Source: a virus
Direction: 5' to 3' (one strand)
Virus record (IMG/VR): IMGVR_UViG_3300037193_001415
Location: 1 to 34,717 of that record
Length of the DNA: 34,717 bases
Of the stretch, positions 1 through 6,431 are shown piece by piece. The position numbers and the translations under genes are program-made. The notes under the pieces are model-generated. The model was not told the origin of the DNA, searched no databases, and saw only the letters and a list, made by a program, of their open reading frames with translations. Each line of letters begins with the position of its first letter. Position 1 is the stretch's first letter.

Positions 1-270
1 CCTGAGGCCAATGCGGCTGCAGGCTTTGAGCCAGAGGCCCCGGTGCGTGAAATTGACGTGTTTGACGCTGATGGTAATGAGCACACCGTCTTTGTGCCCG
101 ATGATGGGGATGAGCTGGACCTGACCAGCGATCATTTACCACAAGACCCAGATGACCTGCCCAGTGCCCTAGAGCCAGCGGCCAGCCCAGAGCCAGATGA
201 GACCCCCATGGCCCGCGCAGCTCGATTGCGCAGAGAGGCCCGCAGGGGCAAGGTCAAGAAATCAACATAA
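1..270 (+). CDS. C-terminal end of an unrecognised rightward protein (5' truncated)
   Basis: The frame is open from the first base of the window, so this is the last 89 codons of a longer gene; a GTG at 43 is an internal codon rather than a convincing start. The visible part is rich in Asp, Glu and Pro (about residues 10-70), then turns strongly basic at the end (RRGKVKKST). Such an acidic, probably disordered stretch with a basic tail suggests a linker or nucleic-acid or protein contact region, but no family is recognised. It is transcribed like the early genes, and the palindrome at 293-325 follows directly. Confidence 0.7.
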   Translation, partial: PEANAAAGFEPEAPVREIDVFDADGNEHTVFVPDDGDELDLTSDHLPQDPDDLPSALEPAASPEPDETPMARAARLRREARRGKVKKST

Positions 271-292
271 CGAAATACCCCTAGAACGCAAA

Positions 293-325
293 ATAAAGCC
301 CCCTGAGCGATTCAGGGGGCTTTAT
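293..325. terminator. Bidirectional rho-independent terminator between convergent genes
   Basis: A perfect 14-bp inverted repeat (ATAAAGCCCCCTGA and its complement) closes a 5-base loop GCGAT. The stem core is six G:C pairs. Read leftward it is followed by TTTATTTTG, and read rightward by TTTATG. The better U-tract on the minus strand suggests it mainly ends the long late transcript, but it sits between two convergent genes and can serve both. Confidence 0.9.
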
Positions 326-361
326 GTGTGATGACCTAGATTCTATGGCTTGCGGGCCATC

Positions 362-1015
362 TTACCCCGTATGTACGGCCCCAGCATCGATGGTAGAGGT
401 AGCTGCCGCTTTTGCATCGGCCTCACCGGCTGCTCTGGCCTCAGCCGCAGCGGCCACCTCTGCATCAGTCAGCACCTCAGTATTGCCCAGCTCATCTACG
501 GTGGTCTGCCAGTCACCGGTGGTGTAGGGCTCTGCGGGCATCACCTGTGCCTCAAGGTCAGCCAGCCGCGCTGCGAGAAAGTCCACCGTGCCCTGCGTGG
601 CCAGCGCTGGCCCTACGCTCTCAGAGTGAAATGCCAGCGTTTGCCCTGCCACCCGCTCACCATGCGCAAAGCCTTGGTCATAGCTGCCGTCAGTGTTGAT
701 ATCGCCCATGGCCTTGAATGTCTTGACGCTGCCCGCAGCCATCAGAGCCCCGGCAAACGCACCCAGCAAGAGCATGGTGCCTAGGCTGTAGCCCTCATCT
801 GCCATGCCGTCTGCCAGCCCGGTGAGCCCCATGCCTAGCAGCATCCCAATCAGAATGGCCACAATGCCACTGTAGCCATCCTTGACTTTGCCAGTGCCCT
901 TGATGGCCTCGACCAGATAGGTGACCAAGCCCCCCATGGCCTGCGTTAACGCGAGGCTGACCGCCACCACGATGCCGACCACTACCGCGATATTCTCAGC
1001 TGCCTGTTGATCCAT
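362..1015 (-). CDS. Holin-like membrane protein with Ala-rich C-terminal tail
   Basis: Last gene of the late operon. Three hydrophobic segments lie at about residues 9-31, 48-67 and 77-95 of a 217-residue product. A soluble half follows that ends in an Ala/Glu-rich, probably helical tail. Three membrane helices close behind an endolysin gene fit a holin, which makes the inner-membrane lesions that release or activate the lysin; the family is not recognised by sequence. ATG 1015 is chosen because GAGAGGGG lies about 11 bases upstream, as for the gene before it. ATG 1024 is only 2-3 bases from the same site. It overlaps the preceding gene by 20 bases. At 217 residues it is long for a holin, so a structural membrane protein is the alternative. 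Confidence 0.7.
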   Translation of the reverse strand: MDQQAAENIAVVVGIVVAVSLALTQAMGGLVTYLVEAIKGTGKVKDGYSGIVAILIGMLLGMGLTGLADGMADEGYSLGTMLLLGAFAGALMAAGSVKTFKAMGDINTDGSYDQGFAHGERVAGQTLAFHSESVGPALATQGTVDFLAARLADLEAQVMPAEPYTTGDWQTTVDELGNTEVLTDAEVAAAAEARAAGEADAKAAATSTIDAGAVHTG

Positions 1016-1487
1016 AGTGGCCATAGCCCCTCTCTTTGATGCGCTGCTGGTCAAATGCTGCCCTGCGCTTGCGTTTGGCATGGGCCCTGTCGCTCATGCC
1101 CTTGGTGATGCCCCAGTACCACCTGACGTGCTTGGGTGGGTGCTCAGCAGCCGCAAATTCAGCTCTGCGGCTGGCGCGATTGGTGCTGTACTTGTGGGTG
1201 ATGCCAGTGGCTTTGGTGCCCGGAATATAGCGGCCATTGAACCAGATATACCCCTCACGCACATAGTGGGTGGTGGGCAGGCCGTCTATCCACTTGCGGG
1301 CCCCTCGCGTGGCTTTCAGCATTCTGGCCACCGGCCCGCGAGGCCGCGAGGGTGGCGGGGTGTACTCGCGCAGCGTGGCTGCAGTGATTGGCTGGCTGCG
1401 CGGTGAGGCCAGCAGGGGCCGCAGTAGGGGCTTGCCCTCACTGTCTGTGGCCCTGCTGGCACGGTAACGCTTGGTACGGTGACCCAT
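996..1487 (-). CDS. Basic protein of unknown function, lysis/late region
   Basis: A 163-residue protein, very rich in Arg and Lys, especially at the N-terminus and in the last 40 residues (KRKRRAAFDQQRIKERGYGH). A central aromatic patch around residues 65-95 contains YIWFNGRYIPG. No membrane helix or signal peptide is seen. The start at 1487 has AGGGGAAAG about 9 bases upstream. It lies between the amidase and the holin-like gene, so it may belong to lysis or be a late nucleic-acid-binding protein. No family is recognised. Confidence 0.7.
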   Translation of the reverse strand: MGHRTKRYRASRATDSEGKPLLRPLLASPRSQPITAATLREYTPPPSRPRGPVARMLKATRGARKWIDGLPTTHYVREGYIWFNGRYIPGTKATGITHKYSTNRASRRAEFAAAEHPPKHVRWYWGITKGMSDRAHAKRKRRAAFDQQRIKERGYGHYGSTGS

Positions 1488-1519
1488 GGCGGTGCTTTCC
1501 CCTGCACTATGCCCCTGCC

Positions 1520-2515
1520 CTATGCAGCGGCATTGGCAGTGTAGCGCACCCTTGGGGTGAGGTCATCGGCCAGCACGCGGGTGCCAAAGGGGGTGAGAAT
1601 GTAATCCCGGCCCCCCTCGATTTGGTGCGTGCCCCGGAATCGCGTACCCCGTTTGATATCCGGCCCCACCCGCTCTGGGCTGCTGAGGCTGGCGTGGCGT
1701 CTGCGCGGGGTATCCCGGATGGCCACATACTCACGCTCACCGGCCCAGATGCGCACCCCATTGCTGGCCACATGATCTTTCATCACCCCGCTGGCGAGGT
1801 CTGCGGCCATCCACTCAAACATGATCGGGGCAGCGTATGGCTTGGGCTCAATGGGCACGCTGGCCCCCTCTTGGTACTTGCGCATGAATTGAGCCACAAG
1901 GTCTAGCAGGGTAGCGGTCTCATTCATCACCACACTGCCGGGGCATTCTTTCTCTTGCAGGCCCGTAAATTCATTGTGCCAGCGCACAAAGCTGTAGCCA
2001 TGCCCCGGCCAGATGGGAAACACATCCCACGGTATGCCTGCTTGGTCTGCGTAGTAGGCAGTGAGGTGAATGAGCGCAGCCCGCTGCTTGGGGGTGAGCG
2101 GGGTGGTGTACCAGCCGCTCAGCTCAATCGAAATCTGCTCACCATTGACCGCATTGATGCCCATGGGGCTGACGCGGCCCCGGTCTTGCACAAATGCGAG
2201 GCCATCCCCATAGGGGGCAATCACCCGGCCACTGGCATACCCAGAGCGCAGGCCCAGCGGATCATTGAGCTGCAGAATGGTGCCATCGAGGGCAGCCCCA
2301 TCGACAGAGCCACTGCCAATCAGGTAGTCAGTGAGCCCGGTATCCGGCAAATTGAAATGCTGAATGGTGCCCCGGTAGGTTCCCACCACCCGGTGCCAGA
2401 CCACCCCATGATTCTTGCGCGGGCCGTAGTAGCCAGCGGCTTGGCCCTCAAAGACCGGGATATGGTCAATAATCATGGCAGGCTTGGGTACCCGCCCAGT
2501 CACTAGCTCAGGCAT
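1520..2515 (-). CDS. Endolysin: N-acetylmuramoyl-L-alanine amidase (Amidase_2/PGRP fold)
   Basis: Cleaves the lactyl-amide bond between muramic acid and the peptide stem of peptidoglycan at the end of infection. The first 210 or so residues of the 331-residue protein fit the T7-lysozyme/PGRP family. His41 (WHRV), His180 (RWHNEF) and Cys191 (KECPGS) match the three zinc ligands, and Lys189 sits two residues before the Cys as in T7 lysozyme. Glu131 (SIELSG) is a plausible general base. The last 90 residues are basic and beta-rich and are probably a cell-wall-binding domain (SH3-like by pattern, not certain). ATG 2515 is preferred over upstream codons because AGGGGAAA precedes it at normal spacing and it overlaps the preceding stop by only 8 bases (ATGCCTGA). 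No signal peptide is seen, so export should rely on a holin. Confidence 0.92.
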   Translation of the reverse strand: MPELVTGRVPKPAMIIDHIPVFEGQAAGYYGPRKNHGVVWHRVVGTYRGTIQHFNLPDTGLTDYLIGSGSVDGAALDGTILQLNDPLGLRSGYASGRVIAPYGDGLAFVQDRGRVSPMGINAVNGEQISIELSGWYTTPLTPKQRAALIHLTAYYADQAGIPWDVFPIWPGHGYSFVRWHNEFTGLQEKECPGSVVMNETATLLDLVAQFMRKYQEGASVPIEPKPYAAPIMFEWMAADLASGVMKDHVASNGVRIWAGEREYVAIRDTPRRRHASLSSPERVGPDIKRGTRFRGTHQIEGGRDYILTPFGTRVLADDLTPRVRYTANAAA

Positions 2516-2852
2516 CGTGGCGTTTCCCCTCATGAAATACGTAATAGCCAGTACGGATGAGTACCGCCATGGTAAAGACCATTGCGGCCAAGACATTGAG
2601 CGCAAAGAATACAGACCACAGGGAATTGCCCAGCGGCTGGGGGTCTATCTTGACCACATAGATGATGCGGGCCACCCACAGGCCCAGCGCAATCATCACC
2701 CACGTATAGCCCCAATCGAGCAATAAGCGTGGCCCTAGTTTAAGCATGAAAATGGCGGTGATGAGAGAGAAAGGTACCAAGGCATAGATGGTGGCCCACG
2801 TCGCTTGTCTGCTGAACGCGGGGCTAGTGAGGTGGTCTATGAGGTCTGACAC
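2508..2852 (-). CDS. Small membrane protein, three transmembrane segments
   Basis: A 114-residue product with three hydrophobic segments at about residues 18-39, 47-67 and 78-100, and short charged loops between them. It lies directly before the endolysin gene, overlapping it by 8 bases, so it is a second holin candidate. A GTG start at 2852 is preferred because GCGGGG lies about 5 bases upstream. An ATG at 2915 in the same frame would add 21 residues of low-complexity sequence overlapping the previous gene. No family is recognised; an accessory lysis protein or superinfection-exclusion protein is possible. Confidence 0.75.
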   Translation of the reverse strand: MSDLIDHLTSPAFSRQATWATIYALVPFSLITAIFMLKLGPRLLLDWGYTWVMIALGLWVARIIYVVKIDPQPLGNSLWSVFFALNVLAAMVFTMAVLIRTGYYVFHEGKRHDA

Positions 2853-3045
2853 GGCTGCCCCGCTTTCTGACGGTGTGCGTGTGCAAGGGCCCTGTAAAGG
2901 GGTAGACCCCCTCAAGAGCCTTGCGCAATGGCTCTTGACTCAATTCTAGCTCTACCATGGCCCTGCGCGTATCCTCTACCAGCTGCGTAGGGGGCCCAGC
3001 CTCAGGGGCCACATGCTTGCCCAGTAGCTGCTTGATAAGTGCCAT
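2824..3045 (-). CDS. Small hypothetical protein
   Basis: A 73-residue frame filling the space between two membrane-protein genes. The first 50 residues look like ordinary coding sequence, with an amphipathic helix pattern around VELELSQEPLRKALEGVY. The last 20 are very basic and His-rich where the frame overlaps the next gene. ATG 3045 follows GATGAGG and lies 5 bases beyond the stop of the gene before. No family or motif is recognised. The short length and the 29-base overlap leave some doubt that it is expressed. Confidence 0.5.
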   Translation of the reverse strand: MALIKQLLGKHVAPEAGPPTQLVEDTRRAMVELELSQEPLRKALEGVYPFTGPLHTHTVRKRGSRVRPHRPPH

Positions 3046-3050
3046 TGGCC

Positions 3051-3374
3051 TCATCTTTCTCTGCCCTCAAGCCTGCCCAGCACCCCTTTGAGTCTGGCAA
3101 TTTCGAGGTCACGCTCTAGGATATCCTGAGCCTGTGCCTCGATTTTACTGGTACTGCGCTCATTAAGCACTCGCTGCTCTACCAGTTTCTCTTGCACCTC
3201 TCTCAGTGTGGCCTCAGTGGTGGTGCATCGCGTCGATACCTCGCGGAAACGGTTTCCGGTAACCAGCTTGTCTTTGGCGATAGCCCAGACAAGGATGGCC
3301 CCGGTGATGAGTAGATAGGCAGCATAGCCAGCATCAGGATTGGCCAGCAGCCATTTCAGCAGACTATCCGGCAT
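3051..3374 (-). CDS. Membrane-anchored coiled-coil protein
   Basis: A 107-residue protein with one membrane segment at about residues 16-33 (AAYLLITGAILVWAIAKD) and then a long helical, charged region from residue 45 to the end with a heptad pattern, probably a coiled coil. Proteins of this layout often sit beside endolysins in phages and are annotated as minor holins or holin-associated proteins; that role is inferred from position. The ATG overlaps the preceding stop by 11 bases (ATGCCGGATAG), suggesting coupled translation. Confidence 0.72.
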   Translation of the reverse strand: MPDSLLKWLLANPDAGYAAYLLITGAILVWAIAKDKLVTGNRFREVSTRCTTTEATLREVQEKLVEQRVLNERSTSKIEAQAQDILERDLEIARLKGVLGRLEGRER

Positions 3375-3729
3375 CCTCTACCCCATAGCCATACATCAGC
3401 AGGGCCATGGTGGCTAGCAGGGCCCGCTCAGTGGGTGTGCGCTTGCCAGCAGGAATGGCCAGCAATGCCTCACGCTCAGTGAGCAAGGCCTTGATATGCC
3501 CGCTCAGCTTATCCTCGATGGTCAGCACCGGGGGCTCAAAATCCACCCACTTGGTGTGCAGACCGGAATAGTTGCCCTCTATCAACAGATGTACGCTGCC
3601 ATTGCGGTAGGCCTTGGGGGTGTCACTGAGGGTATAGCCCTGCTCAGCGGCCCAGCGCCACAGCTCACCTGCTGTGGGCATCTTGCCATACTTGGTGTCT
3701 CGCCAATCGAGCACGAACAGCTCAGGCAC
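3364..3729 (-). CDS. Hypothetical protein between baseplate and lysis genes
   Basis: A 121-residue soluble protein. It starts at a GTG that overlaps the previous stop as GTGCCTGA, with AAGAGAG about 10 bases upstream. The first 70 residues look like a compact mixed fold containing WRDTKYG and WRWAAEQGY. The rest is helical and Leu/Ala-rich. No known domain is recognised. Its place after the small baseplate genes and before the membrane proteins fits a minor tail or tail-fibre accessory protein. Confidence 0.7.
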   Translation of the reverse strand: MPELFVLDWRDTKYGKMPTAGELWRWAAEQGYTLSDTPKAYRNGSVHLLIEGNYSGLHTKWVDFEPPVLTIEDKLSGHIKALLTEREALLAIPAGKRTPTERALLATMALLMYGYGVEDAG

Positions 3730-4054
3730 CGGCCAGCTCTCTTACTACCAGCATCAAGTCTGCCAGCGCAATCTGGCTCTCGCGGGCCGTGGCGCTGCCA
3801 TCCCGCAGCTTGGGGTAGGTGGCTGCCATCCGGTCAAACAGCAATTCTCGCGGGGTCTTGGCCGGTACAAAGCTCTGCATGGCGGTCTGCAGCTGCGCTA
3901 GGGTGGCCGCAGTGTCGATGGTGTAGGTGTGGGTGCCATCCGGGGCAATGGCCACCTCGATATCTGCCACGATGCCCTGCGTAGCCAGATAGGTCTGCAC
4001 CTTTCCGGCATCCGGGGTGCGCTGATTTTCCCCTGCGGTATGTGTGTAGATCAT
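3722..4054 (-). CDS. Hypothetical late protein, possibly tail-tip associated
   Basis: A 110-residue protein. The first 60 residues are Thr/Gly-rich and beta-like, and the second half is helical (ELLFDRMAATYPKLRDG). ATG 4054 is chosen because it overlaps the previous stop as ATGA. The upstream in-frame ATG at 4087 lacks a ribosome binding site and overlaps more. Small helical proteins with a similar ending follow the tail-tip genes in many siphophages and are often fibre chaperones or tail accessory proteins. That function is only a guess from position. Confidence 0.68.
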   Translation of the reverse strand: MIYTHTAGENQRTPDAGKVQTYLATQGIVADIEVAIAPDGTHTYTIDTAATLAQLQTAMQSFVPAKTPRELLFDRMAATYPKLRDGSATARESQIALADLMLVVRELAGA

Positions 4055-4710
4055 GCCCCTGTCCTGACTGCCGTGGCCCATGCCCATGGATTGCGGCTGT
4101 TGGTGGTGCCAGCGGTGCTACTGCGAAATCTGACGTTGATATCAATACTGCGGTCACCCACCACCCCGGCCAGCTCATGCTTGCTGACAGCGGTGCCCTC
4201 GATGGTGAGGGCCAGCGTTTCTATCTGGCCTTGGTCACCATCAATGTTGATCTGAAAGCTGGCACTGCCCGCTGAGTGTTTCAGCATCTGGCCCCCAATG
4301 GCAGCCACCCGCCATGTGCCCGGTGGCAACGCAAGGCTGAGGGTGCCCGCCACTGAGAAATTGACGGTGCTGGTGGTGCTGGCGGTATTGCTCGATGACT
4401 GGGCCATGGCATCAGCCACCACATAATCAGGGGCCTGCGTATTCAGGATGGCCTGCATGGCCGCAGCCCGGATGGCCACCCGGCTGCCATCCCCCACCAC
4501 CAAGACCAGCACCCGCTCACCCACAGCTGGCAGCTGGCCGATCACAGGCACCGCTGTGGGCCATGGTTGCCCGGTGGCGGCATCGGTAAAGGTGACGTGG
4601 CTGCTGGTGACTATGCTGAGCACCGTGCCAGAACGCGGGGCCCGCATATCCAGCATGGCCTTAATGGCAGCTTTCTCTTTCTGAAAGAGCCACTGGCCCA
4701 GCTCACTCAT
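4051..4710 (-). CDS. Minor tail/baseplate protein with OB-like and beta-sandwich regions
   Basis: A 219-residue protein. Residues 25-80 are strand-rich with a pattern like an OB fold (SGTVLSIV, VTFTDAATGQPW, VPVIGQL, RVLVLVVGDGSRVAI). Residues 110-205 look like an Ig-type or jelly-roll beta sandwich. It starts inside the stop of the preceding Tal-like gene (ATGA), so the two are very likely translated together. Small OB-fold plus beta-sandwich proteins next to Tal are common baseplate components. Exact family not recognised. Confidence 0.72.
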   Translation of the reverse strand: MSELGQWLFQKEKAAIKAMLDMRAPRSGTVLSIVTSSHVTFTDAATGQPWPTAVPVIGQLPAVGERVLVLVVGDGSRVAIRAAAMQAILNTQAPDYVVADAMAQSSSNTASTTSTVNFSVAGTLSLALPPGTWRVAAIGGQMLKHSAGSASFQINIDGDQGQIETLALTIEGTAVSKHELAGVVGDRSIDINVRFRSSTAGTTNSRNPWAWATAVRTGA

Positions 4711-6431
4711 GTGTAAACCTCATCCCAGCCATATGTCTCAAGGCGCTTGAGGTGGTGCACCTGCGTGGCTGACTTGGCTGTAAATCCAATCTCCCAGCTA
4801 TCGCACCACCACAGGCCAAAGCCCACAGGCTTGCCCGTTGAATTGTAGATTGCGAGGTCATACACCTCATGCACCTCGCGGTCTGGCTGGGGCAAGGTGG
4901 TGACTTTCAGCTTATTGGTGAATGAGGTGCCTATCTCAAGCTCTCTGCGGGCAATGGTTCTGGCCTGCGTAACGCTGATGATGTTGCTGTCTTTGATGAG
5001 CCGTGGCAGGGTCCGGCCAAGATTGGGCACGCTCACCGGGCTGCTGGGGTCATTATTGGTGCGTATCACCCGGATAGGTGAGCCCCCCAGATTTTCTTTC
5101 ATCACAATGATTTGATTGGCGAGGGTGTCATACACCCCCTCACGCTCGATGACCCCGGTGACAATGCCCCCCTCGCCGGAATAGAGCTGCAGGGCAGGCT
5201 CAGCGGATGCCAGCTCAAAGTAGGGCCGGGATTTCAGCACCCCTGCCCGGTCATCCCAGAGGCTGTAGTAGCTGTCGGCAAAGAGCTGGTCATTACAGAT
5301 ATCCAGCCAGCTGCTATCAATATCCCATGTGATGCTGCCCGAAAATACATCAGCCGTGTCTGGTATGGCGTGCCTGAGGCCGTGGTTATCGAGGATGGCC
5401 CGCACATTGGCCACCGGATTGCTGCCTGCTGCAGCGGTGTAGGGGGCTGAGGGGTAGCTATTGGCCAGTATCCATGTAAGCCCCCGGCCCTCGATGGTGT
5501 AGAGGCTGAATGCTTGGCGCTCTTGGTGCTTGGCAGGGGTGCAGATGTAGAGACCCATCTGGTAGGCCTCACTAGAGCCCTGCACATCCTCAAGCACCAA
5601 GAATGGGGCCACGTAGCTGCTATAGGGCTCTATGGCTGAGGCATCCACCCCATTGAGGGCCAGCACATGCTTGATGGGATTGTGAATATTCATGCTGACT
5701 TTGCCCTCAAGCCCCTCTGAGGTAATGTCAGCCTGCAACACGTTGGCTTGGTCAGCTAAATAGAGCCGTGCTGAAATGCGGGTCATGCCCCTGCGGGCAT
5801 AGGTCTGCCGTGCCACGATGGCCTCACGGTAGCTGGCGCTGGCATGAGCGGTGCCCAGCCAGTAGTGGTAGGTGCCCAGTGAGCCATCGACATACGCGGG
5901 CAGCGCAGCGCCGGGGCTGGCCATCACGCCATCTACCCTGAAATTCTGGCCTGCGCTGGCATTGCCTGAGGTGGGGCCCACCTCGATGTAGAGGGTGACA
6001 AAGGCGGTGCCCGCTGGGGCCACCTCACCCTCAAGGCTGAGTCGATTCCACCCGGCCCCGTTAGCCACCCCTTGGGTGAGATTGAACCAAGCCCCAGTGA
6101 CGCTGCTGATGACTGCGCTAGAGCTGTTGCGCCACTCGATGCGCAGCCTGCCCCGCTGTGAGGCCAGCGCAGTCTGCACCCGCGCACCAAAGCTCAGCAC
6201 CTCATCTGGACTGGCCAATATGCGCGTGGCATCCGCCACCCCGGCAGCCGTCTGCAGCCCGTACTGGGCCACCGTGCCCGTAGCCTGCCCCTGCCCCGCA
6301 GCAAGGCCAGTCCAATAGTGCGTGGTGACGCGAGAAATGGCGCTGCTGGCGAGGGCATACCAGCCAGTGGTATTGACCTCAAAGCTGGGATTTATCACCC
6401 TGTTATCAATTCTGGGCAGGGTGTCAGGCAC
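4707..6431 (-). CDS. Tail-associated (Tal/gp27-like) baseplate protein with N-terminal carbohydrate-binding-like domain
   Basis: A 574-residue protein. The first 150 or so residues begin RVINPSFEVNTTGW and continue as beta strands, the usual opening of CBM_4_9-type carbohydrate-binding modules. From about residue 210 the sequence resembles the gp27-like hub of siphophage tail tips, with alternating strands, the EGRGLTWILA block and a C-terminal QARTIARRELEIGT region followed by strands. It should form the central tail-tip hub facing the cell surface, and the added module may contact glycans. GTG 6431 is preferred because GAGAGG lies 9 bases upstream and the overlap with the previous stop is 8 bases; ATG 6455 has no spaced ribosome binding site. 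Confidence 0.82.
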   Translation of the reverse strand: MPDTLPRIDNRVINPSFEVNTTGWYALASSAISRVTTHYWTGLAAGQGQATGTVAQYGLQTAAGVADATRILASPDEVLSFGARVQTALASQRGRLRIEWRNSSSAVISSVTGAWFNLTQGVANGAGWNRLSLEGEVAPAGTAFVTLYIEVGPTSGNASAGQNFRVDGVMASPGAALPAYVDGSLGTYHYWLGTAHASASYREAIVARQTYARRGMTRISARLYLADQANVLQADITSEGLEGKVSMNIHNPIKHVLALNGVDASAIEPYSSYVAPFLVLEDVQGSSEAYQMGLYICTPAKHQERQAFSLYTIEGRGLTWILANSYPSAPYTAAAGSNPVANVRAILDNHGLRHAIPDTADVFSGSITWDIDSSWLDICNDQLFADSYYSLWDDRAGVLKSRPYFELASAEPALQLYSGEGGIVTGVIEREGVYDTLANQIIVMKENLGGSPIRVIRTNNDPSSPVSVPNLGRTLPRLIKDSNIISVTQARTIARRELEIGTSFTNKLKVTTLPQPDREVHEVYDLAIYNSTGKPVGFGLWWCDSWEIGFTAKSATQVHHLKRLETYGWDEVYT

